Positions 12,501 through 22,640 of a stretch of DNA of 64,000 nt are shown here, one piece after another; position 1 is the first letter of the stretch, and the number at the start of each line of letters is the position of its first letter. This DNA comes from Pithys albifrons albifrons (taxonomy: Eukaryota > Chordata > Aves > Passeriformes > Thamnophilidae), in assembly GCF_047495875.1 (NCBI RefSeq), contig NC_092461.1, positions 66,018,299-66,082,298 on the forward strand, given 5' to 3'. A program made the translations under genes and the position numbers. Below the pieces are notes generated by a model that saw only the letters and a list, made by a program, of their open reading frames with translations, did not search any database and was not told the origin of the DNA.

Positions 12501-14200
12501 AAGTCAGTGAGCTTGACCCTTTTTTTTTGTTAAACCCAACATTTCATCAGAGAAATACAAAATTAACATGTTACCTAAGAGTGTATGCTGTGTGTGGAGG
12601 AGTCAAGGAGAGATTTTCAATGAAACTACAAAATTGCTTTAATAAGGGAAGAAATTGTAGGACAGTTGTGAAGAAATTATGTTTAAGGTGAAGAATGTTA
12701 GGAGATCGCTTATGTCTGGTGTAAACCTTCCTGGAGTACCCAGGAACCTCAGCCATAGTCTCATTGTCTTAGAGATATATGAACCTAAAGAGGCAAGGAG
12801 GGGAGGTATATAAAGACAGGTAATACTGGTAAAAGTCTAGAGGCCTTTTAAGTTGCTTTAAATATAAATCTGGTCTAATAAATCTAATAAAGCTCACAAT
12901 CATGCTTTGTGAGCATAGGCTTTTACCTATGCTTGGGCCAAACAGTAATTTCAGGGGAAGAATCAAAGCAAATACTCATAGGAGAAAAATCTGTTGAAGC
13001 CATGAACTTTTCACCTCTAACAGCAAGTAATGACCACAGGGTGCAAGATCAGATGGTTGACTTAACCACTGAGTAACAAAATTAGGCTAAAAGTTAGATC
13101 TAGTCTGCCCAGAGGCAACATGACAAATTGGATTCATCCACTCCCCATATTTGTATTAATACCCTTTTGTATCAGTGAACAGATTATAAAAGGCTTTGCC
13201 TCAAGACAGGTTTTTTGGCACTGAACTAATTTTCAAGCCAAGGTTCTCCCTTGAAATCACAATAAGACCCTCCTTTCTTTGCAGTCAAGAATCTGATCTT
13301 CACCAAAGATTTACCTGTGAGCAGCTCTTAACACTTTGGAGCTACAAAAATCTACAGGTTTCTTTCTATAAAGCCACATAAAATCTGTACTCTTGAAATA
13401 TGTTATAATAATAATCAAATATTTAGTTAGTATCTTTCTAAAATAATTCAGTGTGTTTCACTGACAATATTTAAACAAAACCCCAACTTTAAAATTAGTT
13501 CTCTTGGACTAGCTCTGTAAACTCTTCCCAGCTCCCAACCTTGGCTGGCAGTCAGTAATAAGAATTGCTGAAAATGCAGGTGGCCACCTCTCTTTATGAC
13601 ATGGCTGCAGCTCATAGCCCTGCAGTCTTGTGGTTCTGTGAGTTCCTGAAGTCAGTCATAAGTTTTAGTGTTTGCAGCACGAGGCCTCACTTTGCCGACA
13701 CAGCCACATGGCATCCCTCTGACCTGGGAGGGAGCTGTGAATCAAGAATGTTGTTTTTTTTTTCCTCTGAAGATGAAAGACTTTTAAAATTAATTGCATG
13801 ACATTATGGCTTGTCTGTGTTGTCAGCTTTGATTTTGCTGTGACAAAATGATGGCCACCCCTTGTTAGAAAGAGTGACACCGTGCCTGTAAGCACCGCAC
13901 TCCTCAAGTGGCAGCAGTGAGGAAAGCATCACTGCAGTCTGCACGGAAAGCCGTTTTATAGAGTGGGATGCCCAGGGTGAGGCCAGTGCAGATGTTCCAC
14001 TCACACAGGGGAGCCGACCTTGCACCACTCACTGCAGCTGCTGTTGGCTAAGCCATACCACCCACAGCACTGTGCCAGGTATCCAGCTTCCTACTCCATC
14101 CTCGCAATCAGTCCAAACTGCTGAGGGTGATATGCCCCAGAGGTGTTATTTTGAGCATTTGGAGATAAGTGCATAATCACTAGAACTAAAATCAGACCTC
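9591..14200. other. Unassigned stretch with simple-sequence tracts
   Basis: No gene or interspersed repeat recognised. Simple tracts include a C-rich run at about 11883-11912 (C/T runs with CCCCCCGCC) and a T run at about 12520-12529. An open frame on the minus strand at 14201-14708 is read-through from the CLVS1 exon into its intron. Confidence 0.5.
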
Positions 14201-14708
14201 TTAAAAGAGCAGCTCTGCAGCTGCCTTTGCAGCGCCTGGCAGAGTAAGCGGGAACAGAAGCAGAGGGATATCAACCCCTTTTCCCTTTAGAGGGCAGTGC
14301 TGTTCATCGTACATTTCTGAGGAGGTAAATCCCTTATCGATAACAATCAGGTCAGCAGCAGCAAAGCAGCACCAAGTAATAGGGACCAGCACCGAAGCGG
14401 TGCTGCAGGTTGCACTGAGCCATACAGAACAGTATCTCACTCTGTTGTACTTTCTGTAATGCTCTGTGCAGGGGCTCATTAATTTCCCCTCATTTACATG
14501 CACAGTCATCAGACAAGTAATTACGGTTCCACTGAGAGACATCCTTTCTCCCACCACACCATGAGCGCAGACCAGGGTGGAGAGCTCCTTACCATCAACG
14601 TTTGCAAAATTAGAGCTTCTCTTTGAGCCAGATGAGCCCTTCCTGCGAGATTTATGCCAAACCTGTTCAGAGAGCCAAATAAGAGATGATTTCAATGGCA
14701 ATACTAAC

Positions 14709-14944
14709 CTTTTCATGGGTTTGGGCGAGGCCTCCCGCTCCAGGTTGGACGACGCGTGCTTCACGTGCATGGCATTGTAGGAGGTGTGGGTGTACTCATT
14801 CTCGTCACTGTAGTCGGGACCAAGTAACGTTCGAGCCCATGTCCCCATGTCGTAGGGAGGCAGAGTCCCTCCGAATTCAGAGGGCAGGCATTCAGGGTGT
14901 ATTAGCTGGTGAAGGCTGTTCAGGTTGTTACCATGAAGAAAGAT
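14709..14944 (-). CDS. CLVS1: CLVS1 penultimate coding exon (end of CRAL-TRIO domain and C-terminal tail)
   Basis: This 236 bp exon (78 codons plus two bases of an Arg codon) begins [18 protein letters not shown], continues [18 protein letters not shown], then [18 protein letters not shown] and [18 protein letters not shown], and ends PMK. The acceptor is TTTGTTCAAG|ATC with a modest pyrimidine tract; the donor is AAAAG|GTTAGT. The LP(S/P)EFGG motif closes the lipid pocket in this family. The acidic, tyrosine-rich stretch after GTWART and the NAMHVKH segment match clavesin 1 rather than clavesin 2, whose tail differs here; this is why I name CLVS1. Compared with my memory of the human protein there are a few substitutions: Cys for Phe in HPE(C), Glu for Asp in DEN(E), and Ala and Pro changes near the end. 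The reading frame continues into the intron for about 170 codons after the donor, which is not coding. About residues 248-325. Confidence 0.96.
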
Positions 14945-15751
14945 CTTGAACAAATAAAAGAAAGTTCAAAGTCATCATCGCTTCCTTACCTCATTAAGCA
15001 CAATAATAGCAGTACTAATGAGGTGTGGAGTGTCATTAGTTGACACTGCAGTTTCAAGTGGGAATTTCTGAAGCAGTCAGGGCAGGTTTGGTGGATGGGA
15101 GGTGGGATTTGGGGTGGGCAGCTGAAGAATTAGGCTGGCACTAAACACTTCTGAAAACTCCAATTTGTTTGCTTGGGCTTATGACACTTTCAGTTTCTTA
15201 AGTACCAGATCAGGAGAAGGGGTAGTCAGGAATTATGACTGATTATTGCTACTGTAAGAGGATAGAGACTTGTATGGAGAACAGTGAGGAAAAAAAAGGG
15301 TGACATTGGAGCTTACTGAAAGTAGATGCCTTCAAGCACTGGCATTGTTTGTGGAAACAAGCCTGTTACCACCATATGAAAACAGTCAACTTGCTGAAGG
15401 AATGAAAAAGGAACTTTCACTACCACAGAAAGAGTTGAGCTGAAGTTTCCCTCACTTGGAAGTAACTTCAGCCAGGCCTGATAATCTTTCCACACTGCCA
15501 ATTCTCGCTATCCCTGGGCATGTCCCAGTAAAATGTATCAACACTCCATTAGTGGAAACAGATTTCTGGTCCCTGGCAGAGTTACTGATTTAATCCAAAC
15601 TATTGCAAACTCTAAGGTTTAATAACATCAGCAATTCTCTGAGGCCATATGGAAAATGAAAACAGAAGAAGAAGAAAGCAGGCAGCTACTCGGTTACTCC
15701 GGGTCTGCAGCTTCCTATCCACCCTCCACCACCCCACCCCTATCTAATTAC
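14945..15751 (-). other. CLVS1: CLVS1 intron, 807 bp
   Basis: Short phase-0 intron between the two left-hand exons, with a GT donor at 15751-15750 and AG acceptor at 14946-14945. No repeat or RNA gene is seen inside it. A 10-base purine run lies near 15290 and a GAA-rich stretch near 15665. Its small size contrasts with the 46.9 kb intron just upstream. Confidence 0.93.
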
Positions 15752-15862
15752 CCTTTTCCTTGTCTTGTCTTTGAGGAAGGGTTTGATTAGCGTGTACAGG
15801 GCATGGATGTACCAGGGCTGATTGACAAAATGGACTCCTCCAAAACGTGCAGGAAAGCTGTC
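15752..15862 (-). CDS. CLVS1: CLVS1 internal coding exon (CRAL-TRIO domain, basic lipid-contact segment)
   Basis: This 111 bp exon (37 codons, phase 0 on both sides) encodes [18 protein letters not shown], then [19 protein letters not shown]. The acceptor is CTTTTACAG|GAC and the donor AGG|GTAATT. It follows the 62745-62919 exon in frame across an intron of about 46.9 kb. The segment has the [16 protein letters not shown] signature shared by CRAL-TRIO proteins of the RLBP1/TTPA/clavesin group. The closing cluster K-D-K-T-R-K-R matches the position where TTPA uses basic residues to bind phosphoinositide head groups, so it is a likely phosphoinositide contact in clavesin; that role is inferred from the family. 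Reading through the donor meets in-frame stop codons in the intron, as expected for a true exon edge. Residues about 211-247 of the family protein. Confidence 0.96.
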
Positions 15863-15989
15863 CTGTAAAAGGAAAGACAAGAAGGCAGTTAGGAGATGCA
15901 ATGCTTTACTCCAGCAGTCAATAGGAAGAAAGAAGACGAATCTGCCTCTTTCCATATGCACACAACCACTGGGCTTGCTGGGAGGGGGC

Positions 15990-16078
15990 AGGAGGAAAAA
16001 ACAAAGCCCAAACCAACCAATCAACCAACCAAACCAAAAAACCCAACTAAATCACCCCCACCCCAAAAAAACCCAGGC
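15990..16078 (+). repeat. A/C-rich simple-sequence tract
   Basis: Low-complexity sequence built of AACC, ACCA and CCAA units and A/C runs, just upstream (in gene orientation) of the 15752-15862 exon. It creates a meaningless open frame rich in Asn, Pro and Lys. Confidence 0.75.
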
Positions 16079-16149
16079 GACTAGAAACATTTGTGTCAGT
16101 TTACTCTGTCGGCAGAGGCAGTCCCTTTGCTCCTCCACACACTGAAGCA

Positions 16150-16870
16150 TCAATTGCCTATGAGATGCCGATTATTTAAAGTCGGGTCTCCAGCCACTTC
16201 GCGTAAACATTTTTTAACTCCATCAGGGCGTCTGACTCGGCTGGCCTGGGAAGTGAGAGGGGGTTGATAGGCACTGCTCCCTCGAGGGGAAGCTTTCTAA
16301 TTTCTTATTGTGTAGGGCAAGGCAAGGCCCTGGTTCCCACGCACATTGCTGCTCAGAGCTCACCTTTTCACCCTTCGGCCTCTCTACCTCCCCCTGCTAA
16401 AATCATCATTACAATGGCTGACCTTTCGGGGTGAGCAAGCAGCTTATTACAGGGAGGAGGATGGGTGGGAAATGTTGATAAGTGAAGGTGTAGGGAGAGC
16501 GCACCATGACAGCACCATGGAAACTGCTGGAGCCCGGCTCGCTCTTGCTGCCAGGCTGAGCACAAACACTCGGTATTTAGCATGCAGGTAGCGTCCTGCT
16601 GGAGGGGTGTTTGCTATAGCATCCTACCCCGCTCTGCCAGCCTGGCACACTTAATAGAAGCAGAGGTTGCTGGCGTGTCTTTAAGGGTTATTGTATATTG
16701 TGATGGGTGTTTTGTACCTACGATCTTATCTAACCAATGTCAGTCAGGGAAGACGCTAGGATTTTTTCGCGTTGCATAAATAATGGGACAACTGCTGTTC
16801 CTGTGTGCAAATACGCTTCCAGGGAGAGAAGAGAGGCTCGTCTCTCTGCTGTGAAGGGAGATTCTGATGA
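16150..16870. promoter_or_regulatory. CpG-enriched intronic block, possible regulatory element
   Basis: CpG dinucleotides are frequent here (about 20 counted by eye in some 700 bp) compared with neighbouring intron, for example at CTTCGCG near 16198, GGGCGTCTGACTCGGC near 16225, CCCTCGAGG near 16281, GCCCGGCTCGC near 16532 and TTTCGCG near 16766. It lies 290 bp upstream of the 15752-15862 exon in gene orientation. It could be an internal promoter, an enhancer or chance; no core promoter motif or first exon was identified. Confidence 0.3.
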
Positions 16871-17479
16871 AGCCGTCCTCATCCTGTGTGTGCTCCTAAC
16901 CCCTACAGCTCAGCATGTAAAGCAGAACAGAATCAGGTCTCTTCCTTCAGGGCTTTAGCTCTGGGACTCAGGCAGGTTCCTTCCCTCCACAATTAGCACA
17001 GAGTGTCCTGGGGCTTTCTCTGGCTTTCCTCCGGAGCATCAGAGATTGTGCATAGCTGGTGAGAATACAGAGTAGATTTGTAAGATGATATGATAACCCC
17101 CCTTTACACATGCTTGGTAGAGCTTCTGTGCTGCTTCAAGGTCAATTTTTTCCCCCAGATTTAGCACTATGTATGCATCAACCACCTCCTGCCATGCAGT
17201 GCAGATTGGCATGCTCTTTAGCACTGGCCATGGATTATTGTGGCAGTCATCCTAAATCATACTCAGGTAACACTTGTGAGCAGCCACAGGCTTTAAGTGA
17301 TACCTTTTCAATTTGCTATACAGTAGTATAAACTATTTCCTACTCAGACAGGTCAGTTGAACTGAAATCATTACAAATCTCGGTACTGGATGTTCTGTTG
17401 AAGACTAATGGGTAATCAGGAGGACAAGTAGTGTAACATCACAGGTGATCCCATTTTAAATTCAACTAAACTATGAATT

Positions 17480-17985
17480 TAGCTTTTAAGACCCCAGCTG
17501 GTCTGGAGTCCTCAGCACAAGAAAGATGTGTACCTGTTAGGGCAAGTCCAGAGAAGAGCCACAAAGATGATCAGAGAATCAGAGCACCTCTCCTACAAAG
17601 AGAGGCTGAGAGAGTTGGGGTCATTCAGACCAGAGAAGAGAAGGCCCTAGGAAGACTTCATTGCTTATAAAAAACAGGGAGAGGGACTTTTTATATGAGT
17701 AGATAGTGATAGAACAAAGTTTTAAACCGAAAGAGGGCAGGTTTAGATTAGATGTTAGGAAGAAATTCTTTTCTTAGAGGGTGGTGACACTGTAACAGGT
17801 TGCCCAGAGCAATTGTGGATGCCCCATCCCTGAAAGTGTTCAAGGCCAGGTTTAATGGGATTCTGAGCAAGGTGATCTAGTGAATGGCATCTCTGCCCAT
17901 GACAGGGGCATTGGAACTAGATGATATTTCAGGTCCCTTTCAACCCAAGCCTTTCTATGATTCTGTTTTATGATTTTATGATTCT
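17480..17985 (+). mobile_element. CR1 LINE 3' end, sense, 5'-truncated
   Basis: About 500 bp of CR1 tail: GTCCAGAGAAGAGCCACAAA, GAGCACCTCTCCTACAAAGA, GAGAGGCTGAGAGAGTTGGG, GGTTTAGATTAGATGTTAGG, AACAGGTTGCCCAGAGCAAT, GGTCCCTTTCAACCCAAGCC, and the end TATGATTCTGTTTTATGATT. It is relatively complete at the 3' end and distinct in subfamily from the 2008-2250 copy. Confidence 0.93.
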
Positions 17986-18411
17986 TTTTAAGGATGTTCT
18001 GTTGAAGTGTTCATTTTCAATAAAGATAACGGTATTTCCACTGCTGCTGGAATATTCATTAGAGTTTAGAGATGCAGCTTTGACTGAGATAAACTACTGC
18101 AGTGCTGCAAGTTGCAATGACTTCAGCTGTGTTGAGTTGAGAAGCAGCTGCAAGCATCTGGACCCACCTAGAAAAAACATGGACTGACAGAAGTGTGAAG
18201 TGAAGCCCAAAGTTATTTTCTACCATATGGTAACCTAAAGTTGCATTTTAGAGCAGATCAGAGCCAAAAAATGCTCATCTTATGCAAAATTCAAGTATTC
18301 AATTGTCTTCCTCACACACAGAAATGAAAATTTTGAAAGTTTTTACAGATTATTTTTTAAAAAATCTTAAGACAAACTGGAATGCTCAATATTTAAAATG
18401 ATTTATTTATT
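17986..18411. other. Unassigned AT-rich spacer between two CR1 pieces
   Basis: About 425 bp with no recognisable repeat or gene, becoming very AT-rich at 18340-18410. Confidence 0.5.
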
Positions 18412-18478
18412 TCACAGAATCACATAATCACAGAATATGCTGAGTTGGAAAGGACTCACAAAGATCATTCAGTCGAAC
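18412..18478 (-). mobile_element. CR1 3' terminus, antisense, 67 bp
   Basis: The plus strand reads TCACAGAATCACATAATCAC, then GAGTTGGAAAGGACTCACAA and AGATCATTCAGTCGAAC, which is the reverse complement of a CR1 3' end. It stops exactly where a sense-orientation CR1 reverse-transcriptase segment starts (AACTGGATCCCTACAAATC). Confidence 0.8.
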
Positions 18479-19695
18479 TGGATCCCTACAAATCTATGGG
18501 ACGTGATGGGATTCATTCCAGAATCCTCAAAGAGCTATCTGACATCATCACAAAACTTCTCTCAGTGATTTTTGAGTGGTCTTGAGAATCAGGAGAGATT
18601 CCAGCTGTCTGGAAGCTGGTGAATGTTGTCCTGATTTTCATGAAGGGCAAGGAGGACCCTGGAAACTACAGGCCTGTCAGTCTCTCTTCAGTGTCTGGGA
18701 AAGTTATAGAGAAGATTATTCTGGAAAGTCTTGAAAAACATCTGAAAAGACAACATAGTAATTGGTCACAGCCAGCACAGCTTCATAAGGCAGAAGTCCT
18801 CAGATTTCCTTCTATGACAAGGTAACCCATCTAGCTGATTAATGTAATCTTTTTCGATTTCAGTAAAGCTTTTGATGCTGTCTTCCACAGGATCCTTCCG
18901 GACAAAACGTCCAGCACACAGCAGGATAAACACATCATGTGGTGAGCAATTGGCTCTTGGGTCAGTCACAGAAGGTAATAGTGAATGGGGTGAAATCAGA
19001 TTGTGACCTGTCACTAGGGGGGCTCCTCAGGGCTCCATCTCAGGCCCTCTGCTCTTCAACATCCTCATAAAGGACTTGGACCAAGGACTGGAAAGGATAT
19101 TAAGCAAGTTCGCAGATGACACAAAAGTGGGAGGAGCTGTTGACTGCTTTGAAGGCAGGGAGGCCTTGCAGAGAGACTTCAACAAATGAGAGGACTGGGC
19201 TATCACCAACCATGTGAAGTTCAACAAGGGAAAATGCCAGATTCTGCACTTGAGATGGGGCAACCCTGAGTGTATATACAGACTGGGGAATGAGATGTTG
19301 GAAAGGGACCTGGGGGTGCTGGTTGATGGCGAGTTGAATATGAGTAAGCAGTGCCCTGGCAGCCAGGAGGGCCAACTGTGTCCTGGGGGGCATCAGGCAA
19401 AGCATCGCCAGCCAGGTGAGGGAGGAGATTGTCCCACTCTGCTCTGCACTGGGGCAGCCTCACCTTGGATAGTGTGTGCAGTTTTGGGCACTGCCATATG
19501 AGAACGATATAAAGGAATTAGAGATCATCCAAAGGAGGGCAACAAAGACGGTGAAGGACCTTGAGGGGAAGCCATATGAGCAGCAGCTGAGGTCACTTGG
19601 TCTGTTCAGCCTGAAGAAGAAGACACTGAGGGGAGACCTCATCGCTGTCTACAACACCCTTGTGAGGGGAAGAAGAGGGGCAGACACAGATATCT
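18479..19695 (+). mobile_element. CR1 LINE fragment, sense, reverse transcriptase region, 3' end missing
   Basis: Broken frames on the plus strand show CR1 ORF2 motifs in order: LDPYKSMGRDGIHS at 18479, W-K-L-V-N-V-V-L near 18610, KEDPGNYRPVSLSSVSGKVI at 18650-18710, FDFSKAFDAVFHRILP near 18855-18900, [20 protein letters not shown] near 19020-19075, the polymerase box FADD at 19109-19120, VKFNKGKCQILHLRWG near 19213-19260, DLGVLVDGELNMSKQC near 19307-19350, and DLEGKPYEQQLRSLGLFSLK near 19558-19615. Stops and frameshifts are present (a stop follows DFNK near 19187). It ends abruptly near 19695 without the CR1 3' UTR, unlike a normal retroposed copy. Confidence 0.93.
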
Positions 19696-21148
19696 TCTAT
19701 TTTATTTCATTTTATTTACTATTATTTCTATATTTGTCAAGCTGGCTGCCATCCCACAAGTGGAATGTCTAAGGGAGAAGTTTTGGACACTTTTTCTTCA
19801 CAGGTAAACTGCCACAGCTGCTCTCTGGCTGTACTATAGCAGCACAGTTCAGTGTAGAAGATACTGTCTGAGTCTGAAGCACAAGACAGTAAATGAGAGA
19901 TAAGAAGCAGGGGAATAACTTTAAGACACACAGATTTAGATAGACTAGAAAAGGAAAATTGTTTTGCCTTCTTGTTGGAATGTATAAATGATATGGATCA
20001 AAATCTTCAATGAGAAATGTCAGTTAGACATCCTTTCCATGGGAGAACATGTTTTTTTAGAACATGTTGACCAGCCTTTACAATACCACACTATAGATAA
20101 AGTTCTAAATACTAAGAACTATAGGAACCAGCCAGAGGTTTAAACTGGCAGTCTGCCTCTGGAAAAGGTCGACTAAGGAGCAGGATGTACTTTCCTATAT
20201 AGGAAATTAATTTTATGTCCACCCAACATTGATTGTAGGTCTATAAACTAAATTCTGTCTGATACATTTGTAGATTAAGTGTTACAGAAAAACCCCTCAT
20301 ATAACAATTTTATTTAAAGGAAATTTCTTTTCATTCTGAAGGTCACCCAAAAATGCACAAAGACCCTTGAAAAGGAAATATGGTTAAGAAAAATAACAAA
20401 CATCAAAGAACATTTCTTTCTGTGTTTAAGTTTCTGCTGAATTTTGCTCCTTGCCCTATTAAGCACAATAAGCTCAATTTGACCTTCATCCCTCAGTCCA
20501 CCTGTGTTTGTAAGGCTGTCAATTAGAACCAGGACAAAGACAATTTTTTTTTAACCAAAGAAATTTGATATGGGAATCATCCAGACACTATTTGGAACTA
20601 CAACATACTAATTTTGCAGGAGTCCCTAATTAGAGCAGACCTGTCTTGGAAAGAAAAGCTCCCATCTGGAGGTCTGCCTTGTGCAGCTCCAGGAAGATAT
20701 ATGAGACATTTCCCACACCCCACTTAGTGTCTCTGCTGCTTTCCCTGGGGCAAGGTGAAAGTAGTTGAAATTGATTTTCTGCTGGAGAGCTTTTGCTTTT
20801 AGGAATTCTCTTTTGATTTCTCATGTCTTGTGATTCCTTAGGAAAGTGTGTTTTATAATGAGGTACATTTTTTGGAGTGTGCTGTGAAATGGACCCTGGG
20901 ATCATGGAGCCTTTTCTTAACCCGATTCCTTGTCAAAAATACCCAATTCTGAGAATATATTTACATTTTATTCCAGTGGTATAAATGAAATAGGACACAC
21001 ATGAATTGGACTAATACTTTTTGGGTGCTACTGTTCTGAAAACCAGGCTGGACATATTGGCATGTTGCTCAGTGGTGAAATTGCAGTGTGAATAAACACA
21101 TCCAGCCCAGTGCTAATCTAGCTAACTTACTTCTCAGGAATAGCAGGC
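19696..21148. other. Unassigned stretch
   Basis: Begins with a T/A-rich run built on TTTATTTCATTTTATTTACT at about 19698-19735, then ordinary AT-rich sequence. No gene or repeat family recognised. Confidence 0.5.
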
Positions 21149-22640
21149 AATCACAGAACAGGTAAGGTTGAAAGGGACCACAGTGGGTCATCTGGTCCAA
21201 CCTCCGTGCTCGAGTAGAGTCATCCTAGAGCACATTGAACCGGAGTGCATCCAGGTGGTTCTTGAATATCTCCAAGGAGGGAAACTCCACAATGTCCCTG
21301 GGCAATCTGTTTCAGTGCTCAATCACCCACACAGTAAAGAAGTTCTTCCTCATATTCAGGTGGAACTTCCCATGCATTAGTTTCTGTCCATTGCCTTTTA
21401 TTTTATTGCTTGGCACCTTTGAGAAGAGCCTTGCACCATTCTCTTGACACCCTCCCTTCAGATACTGTAAGGATAGAATATATCCTTTCTGGAAGATTTC
21501 ACTATGAGGAGATAGAGATTTGTTATTAAGAAAGCTTTCATGCCTAGAAGAAGCATCTTTCTCAAAGACAGCTTTGGATGTTTTATCCTTCAGCTTTTCA
21601 GAGACGTATGAGCAGAGAGATAAGCACTCACAGACATGTTAGGGGCCTCCGTGGTGGGGAGGGCCTGGGAAGCCAGTGATGATAAAAGCCCTGAGAAGAA
21701 CAGGGGGCATGTCTTTCTCAGGCCCGGTGTTTGGAGAAGTGTTAGAATAATATTTTAAGTTTAGTGGTACTGACTTTGGAAGTAAATTTCCCTACAATCC
21801 TTCCACTGCCTGATATTTTGGGGGTACCTGCATGTTATCTTACTTCACAGATGGTTACATATATTGATAAGGTCTCCTCTTGGTCATCTTTTCTTGAGGC
21901 TGAACAGGCACAACTCCCTCAGCCTTTCCTTGTAAAAGAGATGCTCTAGTCCCTTAATCATCTTTCTTGCCCTCTGCTGGACCTGCTCCAGGAGTTCCAT
22001 GTTTCTCTTACATTGAGGTACCCAGAGCTGGACACAACACTCGGGATATGGTCTCACCAGGGCTGAGAAGAGGGTCATGACCACCTCTCTCAACCTGCTG
22101 GCAATGGTCTTGCTAAGGCACCCCAGGATACCTTTTCCCTTCTTGGCCAACAGGACACACTGCTGGATCATGGACAGTTTATTCTCCACCAGGACTCTGA
22201 TACTCTTCTCCGCAGAGCTGCTTTACAGCAGGCTGGCTCCCAGCCTGTGCTGGTACAGGACCCTGCAGTTGCCTTTGTGGAATTTCAGATGTTTCCTCTC
22301 TGGCCGTCATTCCAACCTGTTGAGAGGTCCTTCTGAAGAGCTGCACAGCACTCTGGGCTGTTGGCTACTCCTCTCAACTTTGTGTTCTCTGCGAACTTAC
22401 TGAAGAGGCATCTGTGCCTTCATCTAAGTAATTGATGAATAAGTTAATCCATGGGGGACACCACTGTAACAGACCTCCAACTTGACCCTCTGCCACTGAT
22501 TTTGACCCTCTGGGACCTGCTATTCAGCCACTTCTCAATCCACCTCACTGTCCACTCGTCCAATTCACACTTCAGTGAAAGGATTCCAGCTATTTTCTTA
22601 GGCAGCTGGCTCACTGCAGAGTCAGACCAGTCCTTCTTCA
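21149..22640 (-). mobile_element. CR1 LINE fragment, antisense, with nested insertion
   Basis: Read on the minus strand, reverse-transcriptase remnants appear: LDEWTVRWIEKWLNSRSQRV (about 22565-22506), a degraded polymerase box FAEN at 22384-22395 instead of FADD, VLVENKLSMIQQCVLLAKK (about 22195-22140), REVVMTLFSALVRPYPECCV (about 22090-22030) and LEQVQQRARKMIKGLEHL (about 21990-21940). The CR1 3' UTR follows down to the terminus near 21149, which reads TCACAGAACAGGTAAGGTTG on the plus strand. The two catalytic Asp codons are mutated, so the element is dead. The 3' UTR part is interrupted at 21466-21849 by foreign sequence. Confidence 0.9.
21466..21849. mobile_element. Putative solo LTR nested in a CR1 element
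   Basis: CR1 sequence breaks off after CAGATA (21459-21464) and resumes at CAGATGGTTACATATATTGA (21848 onward). The intervening 384 bp start TGTAAGGATAG and end TTACTTCACA. These are imperfect inverted TGTAAG/CTTCACA termini of the TG...CA type found in LTRs, with GATAC and GATGG as possible decayed 5 bp target duplications. Inside, GATGATAAAAGCCCTGAG near 21678 could be a TATA-like core. No internal retroviral sequence adjoins it, so it would be a solo LTR. Strand and family are not determined. Confidence 0.55.

Larger units (their letters stand above)
1..14708 (-). other. CLVS1: CLVS1 last intron, partial, or downstream flank
   Basis: Sequence 3' of the penultimate exon in gene orientation. 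The last coding exon of the family encodes about 28 residues beginning Ser-Gln-Ser-Val-Val and ending Leu-Leu-Ala-Leu-Asp. I looked on the minus strand for this start after an acceptor and for the ending before a stop and did not find it. The stretch is therefore most likely intron with the last exon before base 1, but a diverged short exon could have been missed by eye. Confidence 0.6.

Noticed and set aside
14201..14708. Continuation of the long minus-strand frame beyond the CLVS1 penultimate exon
   Set aside because: The family protein leaves at the AAAAG|GTTAGT donor; the downstream frame has no clavesin similarity and is intron.
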